A DNA stretch of 64,000 nt from Azospirillum sp. TSH58 (GTDB lineage Bacteria > Pseudomonadota > Alphaproteobacteria > Azospirillales > Azospirillaceae), in NCBI RefSeq assembly GCF_003119115.1, contig NZ_CP022363.1:435001-499000 (forward strand), in the 5' to 3' direction. Of the stretch, positions 52,836 to 60,539 are shown in pieces. The translations under genes and the position numbers were made by a program. Positions within the stretch are counted from its first letter, which is position 1. Every line of letters begins with the position of its first letter. The notes under the pieces were generated by a model. The model did no database searches, had not been told where the DNA came from, and worked only from the letters and a program-made list of their open reading frames with translations.

Positions 52836-53039
52836 TTACAGGGCGACGCGGATCAGCGCGTAGGCCAGGCCCCAGGCCGCCAGCGCGCAGCCGGAGCACA
52901 GCAGTGCCCAGCCGACCCGATGGAGATCGAGGATCGGGGGGGCGACGCGGTCCGTCGCCGTCGGGGCGGAGTCCGTCGGAAGGACGTCCGCGACCCCACC
53001 CAACAGGTTCGGGCTGGCCGGCGTGGCATGCTCGATCAT
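52836..53039 (-). CDS. Small single-helix membrane protein, 67 residues
   Basis: A 67-residue frame with AGGAG seven bases before the ATG at 53039. Residues 1-40 are polar and proline-rich; residues about 42-64 form one hydrophobic helix (VGWALLCSGCALAAWGLAYAL). I do not recognise it. It is the first gene before the beta-helix gene and probably co-transcribed, so it may anchor or export that protein. Topology with a cytoplasmic N-terminus is a guess. Confidence 0.6.
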   Translation of the reverse strand: MIEHATPASPNLLGGVADVLPTDSAPTATDRVAPPILDLHRVGWALLCSGCALAAWGLAYALIRVAL

Positions 53040-53269
53040 GGCGATCTCCTCGCTGGGGGCCTGACAAGCGGGGGAACCGGCGACTGAAACCGCAACGTGT
53101 CCCTATTGTGGTATTTTGTGTTACGTCGCGGACAAATAAAGGGAAATGAAAAGGGATCACGCTTAAGCGATCACGACGCGATAAGGAGGCATTCCGAAGG
53201 GAGGAACAGACTTTCTCTTTGGAATTGCCGCTTCGATTTTATCCGCAATGCATATGACAACGGCAAGAA

Positions 53270-53297
53270 CTCCCTCTCCCCGCGGCGGGAGAGGGAG
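53270..53297. terminator. Perfect GC hairpin after the deacetylase gene
   Basis: CTCCCTCTCCC (53270-53280) and GGGAGAGGGAG (53287-53297) form an 11-bp stem with a 6-base loop, 20 bases past the deacetylase stop. It is a variant of the stems in the composite repeat elements. Confidence 0.6.
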
Positions 53298-53317
53298 CGT
53301 CTGAGAGACCGGACCGC

Positions 53318-54400
53318 TTATCCAGCCAGAGCGCGCTTCATGTTGCCGGCACCGCCGCGCAGCAGGCGCTTCACCAGCTGCTGCTTCGCGGGGGCCGGAC
53401 CGTTCTCGAAGCAGATGCGCTGAATCCGCCGCTGCGGACCGCCCCGGCGCGGCCAGGAGGTGCCGAAGGTGAGGTCGACGCCATCGCCGTACAGCTCCCC
53501 GAACAGCGCCTCGGGCAGGCCCTCGTCCGAATAGGGGAAGGCGAAGGACCCGCAGCCGGGGCCGAACAGCTCCCGGATGCCGGCGACGCTGCCGGTCACC
53601 TCCTCCTTCCGCTGGTCCGGCGTCAGCAGGCGGTGGTTGGGATGGTCGAAGCCGTGGGCGCCGATCGACACCCCCTCCGTCATCAGGTCGGCGATCTCGT
53701 CGCGGGTCAGATAGGGCTTCCGGGTCGCCAGGAAGTCGGCCGTGTCGAACTCCAGGACGGTGGCGACCTCGTCCAGCACGGCGCGCTGATGCCAGCTCAC
53801 CTTCATGACGGCGGCGGCGGGGTCGGCGGTGGCAGAATTGGCGGCGGCAGAATTGGCGGCGGCAGAATTGGTGGTGGCGCCCGCCCGCGCCAGGGTGGCG
53901 GCGCAAACGGCGCGGCGGGGATCGGCCTCCGCCAGCCGGCTCAGCCGCTCCGCCAGAAGGCTCGCCTTGTGGCGGTAGAAAAGCGTCTTGTTGTCGAGGA
54001 AGTTCAGGTTCAGGTACAGCGCCGGACGGATGCCCTTGCGGCGCAGGATGGGCATCGCCACCTCCGCCACCTCGCGCATGCCGTCGTCAAAGGTGACCAG
54101 CAGCGACGGGCGGCGGATCTCCGGCCCGCCCATCGCCGACCCGGTGACGGTGGGCAGGTCCGTCGGCTCGAAGTGCTTCAGGAGGAAATCAAGGTCCTCC
54201 GTGAACTCCTTGGGCGTGCGCGGCCGGTAGATGTGTTTCAGATGATCCGGCACCGTGTCGCAGACGGCGTGGTAGACGACGGCCAGCACCGGGCTGCCGT
54301 AGGCGTGATGGCAGGCGGTCCCCAGCGGGTTGCGCAGCGCGTCCATCCACCGAAGCCGCCGGCCCAGCCCGCCACCGGAAATCACGTCGGCAACGCTCAT
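53318..54400 (-). CDS. Polysaccharide deacetylase (NodB domain)
   Basis: 360 residues. The NodB metal-site motifs are LLVTFDDG (101-107) and GAHGFDHPNH (247-256), with the C-terminal FAFPYSDEG. A large insert between them (about 130-245) contains an alanine/serine/asparagine-rich stretch built of NSAAA repeats (178-197). No signal peptide is evident, so it may act on lipid-linked intermediates at the cytoplasmic face, removing N-acetyl groups. It sits within the exopolysaccharide locus, 35 bases after the neighbouring glycosyltransferase gene. Confidence 0.88.
   Translation of the reverse strand: MSVADVISGGGLGRRLRWMDALRNPLGTACHHAYGSPVLAVVYHAVCDTVPDHLKHIYRPRTPKEFTEDLDFLLKHFEPTDLPTVTGSAMGGPEIRRPSLLVTFDDGMREVAEVAMPILRRKGIRPALYLNLNFLDNKTLFYRHKASLLAERLSRLAEADPRRAVCAATLARAGATTNSAAANSAAANSATADPAAAVMKVSWHQRAVLDEVATVLEFDTADFLATRKPYLTRDEIADLMTEGVSIGAHGFDHPNHRLLTPDQRKEEVTGSVAGIRELFGPGCGSFAFPYSDEGLPEALFGELYGDGVDLTFGTSWPRRGGPQRRIQRICFENGPAPAKQQLVKRLLRGGAGNMKRALAG
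53833..53877. repeat. 15-bp tandem repeat inside the deacetylase gene
   Basis: Three in-frame units of CAGAATTGGCGGCGG (the last with two T changes) encode NSAAA-type pentapeptides. A partial unit precedes them. Length changes would be in frame. Confidence 0.85.
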
Positions 54401-54435
54401 TCATGTCCTCCCGCAGAGGGTCAGAGGGCAGTGGG

Positions 54436-55374
54436 TCAGAGGGCGTCCGCGCCGTCGGGGGCGAGACGCTTGGGCTGCATCATGGCGGTGTGGATTCGGG
54501 CCATGGCCTGCGCCTCGGTCGGCGTGCGGACCAAGCGGTACAGCATCCTCTTCAGGCCCGGCGGCGTCAGCCGGAAGCCGATCTGAAGGGAGGCCGTCGC
54601 CAGGAACTCCGAATTGGTCAGGAAGCCCGACCGCCAGCACCAGACCCGGAAGGCCCATTCGTTGACGGCGTAGCGCAACCCGCCGCGGCGGACGCGCTGG
54701 GCCATGCTGGTGCGGAAGAGGAGAAGCGCCTCCTGCACCGTCTCCATGCGCGCCCCGGCCTGGAGCAGGCGGACATACAGGTCATAGTCCTCCAGATTCC
54801 CGAAGCAGGAGCGGTAGCCGCCGATGGCGGTCAGCGCCCGCCGCCGCACCATCATGGTGGGGTGCGACAGGACGCAGTGCCACTTCATGCCCTGGCTGAT
54901 CTCCTCATGGGTCGCCGGGCTGCGCTTCACGCAGGTGATGGCGCCGGGGTCCTGTTCGAACTCCGCGTGCCAGGAGAAGGACGCGTCCAGCCCCCCCTGC
55001 TCGGCGAAGGCGCGCGCCTGCGTCTCGAAGCGGTGGGGCAGACAGATGTCGTCGCTGTCCATGCGGGCCACCAGATAGCCCGTGCAATATTGCAGCCCAT
55101 CGTTCAGCGCGCGGGCCAAGCCCCCCTGGTTGCGCCGCCGCACCACCACCAGCGGGCAGGCGCGGGACGCCTGATAGCGGGCGATGACCTTCTCCTGCTC
55201 CTCCCCGATCCGTCCATCGACCACCAGCACGCATTCGCGCGGGAGAAGCGTCTGGGTATAGACGCTCTCCAGCGCGGCCTGAAGGTTGTCCGCCTTCTCG
55301 CCGGCGTAGGTGGCCATAAGCACGCTGATCGATTGAGTGTCCCGACCGTCCCTCGGTCCGCTCACGTGATTCAT
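54436..55374 (-). CDS. Glycosyltransferase family 2
   Basis: 312 residues from the ATG at 55374 with GGAG eight bases upstream. SVLMATYAGEKADNLQAALESV, ECVLVVDG and YLVARMDSDDICLPHRF with its DxD motif define a GT2 enzyme; FGNLEDYDLYVRLLQAGARM is the acceptor region. The C-terminus (LTPPGLKRMLYRLVRT) is amphipathic and may touch the membrane. An upstream extension to 55680 is open but arginine-rich and unlike any GT2. Confidence 0.87.
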   Translation of the reverse strand: MNHVSGPRDGRDTQSISVLMATYAGEKADNLQAALESVYTQTLLPRECVLVVDGRIGEEQEKVIARYQASRACPLVVVRRRNQGGLARALNDGLQYCTGYLVARMDSDDICLPHRFETQARAFAEQGGLDASFSWHAEFEQDPGAITCVKRSPATHEEISQGMKWHCVLSHPTMMVRRRALTAIGGYRSCFGNLEDYDLYVRLLQAGARMETVQEALLLFRTSMAQRVRRGGLRYAVNEWAFRVWCWRSGFLTNSEFLATASLQIGFRLTPPGLKRMLYRLVRTPTEAQAMARIHTAMMQPKRLAPDGADAL

Positions 55375-56108
55375 ACCTGGTCTCCACCCCTCTTGTCGTG
55401 GCGACGCGGACGGCGTCCGGCGGTCCGGTCCTCGGGCGTCGCCCGAGTGCCGGACCACGGACACCGCGGCCCAGGGAATGGAGGCGTGTGCGTGCCGCCC
55501 ACAGCCCCGCTTCCGCGGCACGCGCGCGGAAGCGGTTTCGGCGTTCCTTCCCCGGTGGCCGTCGGTCCGGCGCCTCTGCGGCGTCGGCCGTCCCGTCCTT
55601 GTCGTCGTTTTCAGTGCCGTTGTTGCCCTGTCTCGTCCCTTTCCTGGTCGGTTCTGCGGGGGCCTCCCTCCGGTCCGCATCCCGGACTAGGACACCCCTG
55701 GCCGTCGTATCGGCCGGTGCCGATGCACGCATAGGCACGGAATAGGTCTGTGGACGCTATCAAAGGGCGGATGGCGGGTAAACCTACATAAAGTGCAAGA
55801 TAAATATCCCCTTCGCAGCGTCCCAAAGGGAAAGCCGTCTGCCACTTTGGTCGATCTCGGAGAAAGTGGGGGATGCCGCGCGCACTGTGGAGAAATAACG
55901 GCTGATCGTCATGAAAAGCCGGCGAACGGCGGTGACGATCGGGCGTCATCACTCCGATGACGCGCAGCCTATTGTGCGACGCACAAGAAATAGAGGCGAA
56001 GGCGGTGTCGCCGGCCGGGCTGTGCTTCCGATTATTGCCGTTCCGTGTCGCGAGCGGAAGCCGGAATCGACGTCGGGACGCGCCCCGGACTCGCCCCAGA
56101 CACGCCAA
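55375..56108. other. Non-coding stretch of 734 bases with hairpins
   Basis: No convincing gene. 55400-55700 is extremely GC-rich; the open frames there encode only arginine/proline-rich shadows. The part from about 55745 to 55920 is more AT-rich (CATAAAGTGCAAGATAAAT) and probably holds the promoter of the downstream glycosyltransferase-deacetylase unit, giving a leader of more than 370 bases. GCGTCATC/GATGACGC (55943-55963) and TTGTGCG/CGCACAA (about 55974-55988) are perfect small inverted repeats. Confidence 0.5.
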
Positions 56109-56133
56109 CGCCCGGCCAGAGACTGGCCGGGCG
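56109..56133. terminator. Perfect hairpin terminator after the large beta-helix gene
   Basis: CGCCCGGCCAG (56109-56119) and CTGGCCGGGCG (56123-56133) form an 11-bp stem with an AGA loop, 28 bases past the stop of the minus-strand gene. Confidence 0.7.
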
Positions 56134-56160
56134 CGGACGTTGCCAAAGGGTATCCCGTCG

Positions 56161-58317
56161 TCAGACGATCGGGTTGGCCTTGGAGGCCGAGGAGATGGTG
56201 TTGTTGGTCACCGTCTGCTTGATGCTGTCGGCGATGTTGATCGCCGCGCGGCCGTTGTTGTTGTAGAAGGTGTTGTCGTACAGGCTCAGCGTGATCGACC
56301 CGCTGCCCTTCAGGTGCTCCAGGATACCACCGTTGTTGTTGAAGATCTCGTTGCCGTAGATCTTGTAGGTGACGTTGGTCGCCTGGTTCTGGCCGATGGA
56401 GATGCCGACGTTCGAGTTGCCGTAGATCGTGTTGTTGTAGATCTCGGTGCTCGACTTGGCGAGGATGCCGGCGCCGCGCGGATTCGAGTAGATCACGTTG
56501 TCGTGGATCTTCAGCGTGCTGTTGGCTTGGCTGTGGTCGTGATACAGCCCGTGCGACCGGCCGTCGCCGCCGCCGCTGCCGTTGTTGAAGATCGTGTTGC
56601 CGGCGATCTCACCGCTCAGGATGCGGCCGTTCCAGCCCGAATACACCGCATCGGTCCGCCAGCCGTTGTCGCTGATGATGTTGTTGGTGAAGTACTGGTT
56701 GGCGTTGTCGGCGGAATAGTGGACGAGGCCGTAGCCGCCGTTGCCGTCGATCGTGGAATGATCGATGCGCAGGTTGTTGGAGGTGCCGCTGATCACCACG
56801 CCCGAACCGCGGTTGTCGATGATCTGCGAATTGGTGACCTTCACATTGTTGGCGCCGCCGTTGAGCAGCAGGCCGGTGTCGTTCGAACCCGTCATCGTCA
56901 GGTTGTCGAACGTGATGTTGTCCTTGTTGTTCAGGCTGACGGCGTAGCTGGCGCCGCTCTTGGCCTTGATGATCGGGTCGGCGCCGGTGCCGTAGGCGCC
57001 GTAGATGATCGGCTTGTCGGTGGTGCCGGAGGTGGAGACCAGCAGGCTGTCGGTCCAGGTCTCGCCACGCTCGAACAGGACCAGCGAACCGGCGGCGAAG
57101 TTGGTGGAGTTCACCTTGGCCAGCGACTTCCAGGCCTGGTTCGGGTTGTTGCCGGAGTTGCTGTCGTTGCCGTGCGTCGCGTCGATGTAGAAGACCTGCG
57201 AGGCCGGGGTGGCCGGATAATCCGACGTCCCGCCGCTCGGGTTCGACGGGGCGGGCGGGGCCGTCGGCGTGGTCGGGGTGGTCGGAGTCGTGGGGGTGGT
57301 GGGCGTCGTGGTGGAGGAGGGGAAGAAATCCTTCGGAGCGGCGACGACCAGCGTGCCGTTCCACCACATGCCGGACTGGCCCTTCACCACGTCCTTGCCG
57401 TCGAGCGCGCCCTTGTCATAGGTGACGGAGGCGTCGGTCGGGTTGACGGCGTTGCCGTTGATGGTGATCTTGTTGACGATCAGGTTGCGGTCCTGGCCGT
57501 TCACGAAGCCATCGTTGTCGTACTGGATCTGGACCTTGTGGGCCTGACCGGGGGCGATGTCGGCGGTGAAGCTGTAGTCCTTGGCGGCGGTGCCGGCGGA
57601 GCCCTCGCCGATGACCTTGCCGTCCACCATCACCTTGAAGTGCGGGGCGACGCCGCCCGCCACGTTGCCGGCGGCGTTGACGACGATCTTCGTGCCGCCC
57701 GTCACCGCTTCGGCGGTCGCGGCGGGGAAATACTCCTTCGGGGCGGCGACGACCAGCGTGCCGTTCCACCACATGCCGGACTGGCCCTTCACCACGTCCT
57801 TGCCGTCGAGCGCGCCCTTGTCGTAGGTCACCGACTGATCGGTCGCGTCGAGCGCGTGGCCGTTGATGGTGATCTTGTTGACGATCAGGTTGCGGTCCTG
57901 GCCGTTCGCCACGCCGTCGTTGTCGTACTGGATCTGGATCTTGTGGGCCTGATCCGCCGTGACGTTGGCGTTGAAGGTGAAGTCCTTGGCGTCGGTGCCG
58001 GCGGAGCCTTCGCCGATGACCTTGCCGTCCACCATCACCTTGAAGTGCGGGGCCACACCGCCCGCCACATGACCGGCGGCGTTGATGACGATCTTCGTGG
58101 CGTTGTCGGCGGTCGCGGCGGCATCGGCAAGCGCCAGCGGCTGCGCGGTCTGCAGGGCCTGCGCCTGGAGGAGGGAGGCCGGCGTCGCGAAGGCATCGGC
58201 GGTGGACAGGGTGGACTCGCTGATCGTCATGTGCGACGTGTCGGCGCCGAGATCGCCAGCGTAGTTGGTGTGGTCGGTCAGATCCTGGTGGTGAAGGTCG
58301 ATACCCAGATCGTCCAT
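56161..58317 (-). CDS. Large beta-helix protein with two tandem carbohydrate-binding-like domains
   Basis: 718 residues from the ATG at 58317. Residues 1-70 are acidic and His/Asp-rich (DLGIDLHHQDLTDHTNYAG) with no signal peptide. Residues about 73-198 and 208-333 are near-identical repeats, period 135 residues, of a CBM36/60-like fold (APHFKVMVDGKVIGEGSAGT, IQYDNDG, GQDRNLIVNKITING, MWWNGTLVVAAPK). A TPTTPTTPT linker (337-353) joins a beta-helix domain (375-705) paralogous to the protein at 51593-52816. It is probably an extracellular polysaccharide-binding or -cleaving protein tied to the exopolysaccharide. It may leave the cell by a non-Sec route. GC is slightly lower than in neighbouring genes. 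Confidence 0.83.
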   Translation of the reverse strand: MDDLGIDLHHQDLTDHTNYAGDLGADTSHMTISESTLSTADAFATPASLLQAQALQTAQPLALADAAATADNATKIVINAAGHVAGGVAPHFKVMVDGKVIGEGSAGTDAKDFTFNANVTADQAHKIQIQYDNDGVANGQDRNLIVNKITINGHALDATDQSVTYDKGALDGKDVVKGQSGMWWNGTLVVAAPKEYFPAATAEAVTGGTKIVVNAAGNVAGGVAPHFKVMVDGKVIGEGSAGTAAKDYSFTADIAPGQAHKVQIQYDNDGFVNGQDRNLIVNKITINGNAVNPTDASVTYDKGALDGKDVVKGQSGMWWNGTLVVAAPKDFFPSSTTTPTTPTTPTTPTTPTAPPAPSNPSGGTSDYPATPASQVFYIDATHGNDSNSGNNPNQAWKSLAKVNSTNFAAGSLVLFERGETWTDSLLVSTSGTTDKPIIYGAYGTGADPIIKAKSGASYAVSLNNKDNITFDNLTMTGSNDTGLLLNGGANNVKVTNSQIIDNRGSGVVISGTSNNLRIDHSTIDGNGGYGLVHYSADNANQYFTNNIISDNGWRTDAVYSGWNGRILSGEIAGNTIFNNGSGGGDGRSHGLYHDHSQANSTLKIHDNVIYSNPRGAGILAKSSTEIYNNTIYGNSNVGISIGQNQATNVTYKIYGNEIFNNNGGILEHLKGSGSITLSLYDNTFYNNNGRAAINIADSIKQTVTNNTISSASKANPIV

Positions 58318-58747
58318 GGTCTGCACTCTCTTCCTTGTGGGGACGCCACCGCGCAGGTGGCCAGCGGGGGGCCGGCAGGCGGTCGGTGCGACCCCATCCT
58401 TTCGGTTAGCGCTTTCGCCTTTTGGCTTACCCCTTAAGACTATCCACTTCGCTGTGGCCTTAAATGGGACGATTTTAGGATAATAAATCTCAAATGCGTG
58501 ATATCTCGGTCACAGTGAGGCGGATCCGCCCCGGTGGCGCGCTGGCCGGGTGCTGCAACCGGTGGGAAAAACCTCTTCGCCGCGCGCCGCGGCGGCGGCA
58601 CCGAAAGCCGCCTTGCGCAGCCAAGGATGGCGGCGATGCGGACAAAAAGAAGCCCGCCTCCGAAATCAGTCCATCCATTGACTCGGGTCAATCCGCCGGA
58701 ACCGGACCGGGCGTAGCCTCCCTCCAGGTATTGCAAGGAGGTATGAC
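58318..58747. promoter_or_regulatory. 430-base divergent control region
   Basis: Upstream of the large beta-helix gene the minus strand has three short tetraloop hairpins close together, GCC-AAAA-GGC (58417-58426), GC-GAAA-GC (58411-58418) and CC-GAAA-GG (58398-58405), in an 80-120 base leader. An AT-rich block with TAGGATAATAAATC at about 58475-58490 is the likely promoter zone. GGCGGATCCGCC (58519-58530) is a perfect palindrome. The right end serves the small membrane peptide gene. Confidence 0.4.
58678..58691 (+). promoter_or_regulatory. FNR/CRP-like dyad upstream of the 48-residue peptide gene
   Basis: TTGACTCGGGTCAA is a perfect TTGAC-4-GTCAA dyad with the half-site spacing of FNR/CRP-family boxes (TTGAT-4-ATCAA). 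It also supplies a -35-like TTGACT 57 bases before the AGGAGG of the next gene. Confidence 0.4.
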
Positions 58748-58894
58748 ATGGAGACGATGGTCTTTCTGGTGCTGGCGCTTCTGCTGACCGGCTTCCTGAC
58801 GGCGCTGTCGGTGCTGGGCATGGCCACGCTGCACGCCACGGTGCGGGCCGTCGTTCCGCCGCGTCGTCCGATGGCCCCCGTCCGGGCCTCGTGA
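58748..58894 (+). CDS. Small membrane peptide, 48 residues
   Basis: A perfect AGGAGG (58736-58741) lies six bases before the ATG at 58748. The peptide starts METMVFLVLALLLTGFLTAL, has one strong hydrophobic helix (about 4-25) and ends with a basic, proline-rich tail (VPPRRPMAPVRAS). No family recognised. It is convergent with putR, 18 bases away. The ribosome-binding site and clean helix make translation likely. Confidence 0.65.
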   Translation: METMVFLVLALLLTGFLTALSVLGMATLHATVRAVVPPRRPMAPVRAS

Positions 58895-58912
58895 CCGGGC
58901 GTCACGCCTGAG

Positions 58913-59374
58913 TCAGAGGGGGAGGGGGCCGTCGTTCTTGACCTCCTCCATCACCGCATAGGTGCGGGTTTCCCGGACGCCGGGCAGCGAGAGCAGCACA
59001 TCCCCCAGGAACCGCCGGTAGGCCGCCATGTCGGCCACCCGCGTCTTCACCAGATAATCGAACCCGCCCGCCACCATGTGGCACTCCAGGACCTCCGGCG
59101 CGTGGCGGATGGCCTGGGCGAAGCGGTCGAACACGTCGGGCGTCGTCTTGTCGAGCAGCACCTCGACGAACACCATCAGCCCGAAACCCAGCCGGTGCGG
59201 ATCGAGCCGCGCCGTGAACCCCGTGACATAGCCGTCCTTCAGCAACCGCCGCATCCGCTCGCCGGCGGTCGTGGCCGACAGGCCGACCCGCTCCGCCAGA
59301 TCCACGGCGGAAATCCGCCCGTCCATCTGCAGAATCGCCAGGATGCGCCGGTCCGTCCGGTCAAGCTCCGTCAT
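58913..59374 (-). CDS. putR: Lrp/AsnC-family regulator, PutR-like
   Basis: 153 residues. The helix-turn-helix is ISAVDLAERVGLSATTAGERM, followed by the RAM ligand domain with HMVAGGFDYLVKTRVADM. GAGGAA lies just before the ATG at 59374. In alphaproteobacteria an Lrp-type PutR commonly sits near putA and activates it with proline; here it is divergent from proC-putA. It probably binds the 168-base gap, where CTGCGG-ATG-CCGCAG (59461-59475) is a perfect small dyad. Confidence 0.87.
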   Translation of the reverse strand: MTELDRTDRRILAILQMDGRISAVDLAERVGLSATTAGERMRRLLKDGYVTGFTARLDPHRLGFGLMVFVEVLLDKTTPDVFDRFAQAIRHAPEVLECHMVAGGFDYLVKTRVADMAAYRRFLGDVLLSLPGVRETRTYAVMEEVKNDGPLPL

Positions 59375-59542
59375 TTCCTCGCTCCATGCCGTCTTTAACC
59401 GTTGATATCGCGGTCCAGAGACGAAAACAACCGTGGAGACACGGCGAACTCCGCGATAATCTGCGGATGCCGCAGTGGAACAAGCAAAACAAAGCGAACA
59501 CGGCGGTCTTGAGAAGACGAATTGGATCGGGTGAGAGACACC

Positions 59543-60457
59543 GTGACCTTCGACATTGACCCCAACGCTGCGGGCCCCAACGCTGCGGGCCCCAAAGCTG
59601 CGGACCCCAAAGCTGCGGATGGCGCCGGATCGGCGCCGGGCGGCGGTACGATCCTTCTGCTGGGTGCGGGACGCATGGGCGGCGCCATGCTGCGCGGCTG
59701 GCTGGCGCAGGGCGTGCCGGCCTCCGCCATTGCGGTCGCCGACCCCGGCCCCGCGCCGGACCTGATCGAGCTGGCCGCGCGGACCGGCGTCCGGCTGAAC
59801 CCGGCGGACGGCACCGCGGTCGACACCCTCGTGGTCGCGGTCAAGCCGCAGATGGTGGAGAGCGCGGCGGCGGACGTGCAGGCGATGCTGACGCCGCACA
59901 CGCTGGTGCTGTCGATCATGGCGGGCAAGACGCTGGCCGACCTGCGCCACTTGTTCCCGGCGGCGGGCAGCGTGGTGCGGGCGATGCCCAACCTCCCGGC
60001 GGCGGTCGGGCGCGGCGCCACCGTCGCGGTCGCCGAGGCGGGCTGCCCGGCCGACCGCCGGGAACGCGCCGCCTCCCTGCTGACCGCCGTGGGAAGCCTG
60101 GAATGGCTGGCCGACGAGGCGCTGGTGGACGCCGCCACGGCGCTGTCCGGCTCCGGCCCCGCCTATGTCTTCTATCTCGTGGAATGCCTGACCCGCGCCG
60201 GCGTCGAGGTGGGGTTGCCCGCCGACGTGTCGGAACGGCTGGCCCGCGCCACGGTCGAGGGGGCGGGGGCGCTGATGGGCGCCACCGGCCAGCCGGCGGC
60301 GGAACTGCGGGCCGGCGTGACCTCTCCCGGCGGGACCACGGCGGCGGGCCTTTCCAAGCTGATGGCCGATGACCACCTCCAGAGTCTGTTGAACGCGACC
60401 CTGCGCGCGGCGGCCCAGCGTGCCGCCGAACTGGGCGGAACCGGCCCGAAAGCCTGA
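59543..60457 (+). CDS. proC: Pyrroline-5-carboxylate reductase ProC
   Basis: 304 residues from the GTG at 59543; a GTG at 59531 and a TTG at 59522 are alternatives, and no start codon lies between the repeats and the fold. The NADP Rossmann motif is LLLGAGRMGGAMLRGW near 36-50; SGSGPAYVFYLVE and AGVTSPGGTTAAGLSKL are P5C reductase signatures. Ahead of the fold lies an unusual NAAGPNAAGPKAADPKAAD segment made by a 15-bp tandem repeat. ProC reduces P5C to proline, the reverse of what PutA does, so the pair next to PutR suggests a proline/P5C cycle or fine control of P5C. Confidence 0.9.
   Translation: MTFDIDPNAAGPNAAGPKAADPKAADGAGSAPGGGTILLLGAGRMGGAMLRGWLAQGVPASAIAVADPGPAPDLIELAARTGVRLNPADGTAVDTLVVAVKPQMVESAAADVQAMLTPHTLVLSIMAGKTLADLRHLFPAAGSVVRAMPNLPAAVGRGATVAVAEAGCPADRRERAASLLTAVGSLEWLADEALVDAATALSGSGPAYVFYLVECLTRAGVEVGLPADVSERLARATVEGAGALMGATGQPAAELRAGVTSPGGTTAAGLSKLMADDHLQSLLNATLRAAAQRAAELGGTGPKA
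59560..59619 (+). repeat. 15-bp tandem repeat, four copies, at the proC N-terminus
   Basis: Two copies of CCCCAACGCTGCGGG (59560-59589) and two of CCCCAAAGCTGCGGA (59590-59619), all in frame. They encode NAAGP/KAADP pentapeptides. Confidence 0.92.
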
Positions 60458-60470
60458 CCCGAAAGCCTGA
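60445..60470 (+). repeat. 13-bp tandem duplication over the proC stop codon
   Basis: CCCGAAAGCCTGA occurs twice without a gap (60445-60457 and 60458-60470). The first copy contains the proC stop codon TGA. Confidence 0.9.
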
Positions 60471-60539
60471 GAAGCACACCCCTTTTCACCATCAGGGACC
60501 GGCTCGCCCCCGGCCTGCGGATTCGAGCGGACGACACCG

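Noticed and set aside
55375-55680. An N-terminal extension of the glycosyltransferase starting at 55680
   Set aside because: The extra 102 residues are arginine-rich and unlike any GT2; the ATG at 55374 has a good ribosome-binding site and starts right at the fold.
55398-55745. A 115-codon plus-strand frame in the long gap
   Set aside because: Composition is Arg/Pro/Ser-rich without hydrophobic pattern, there is no ribosome-binding site, and codon use does not match the neighbours.
58331-58440. A c-di-GMP (GEMM) riboswitch upstream of the large beta-helix gene
   Set aside because: The hairpins do not show the conserved junction sequences of GEMM aptamers; kept only as an unassigned structured leader.
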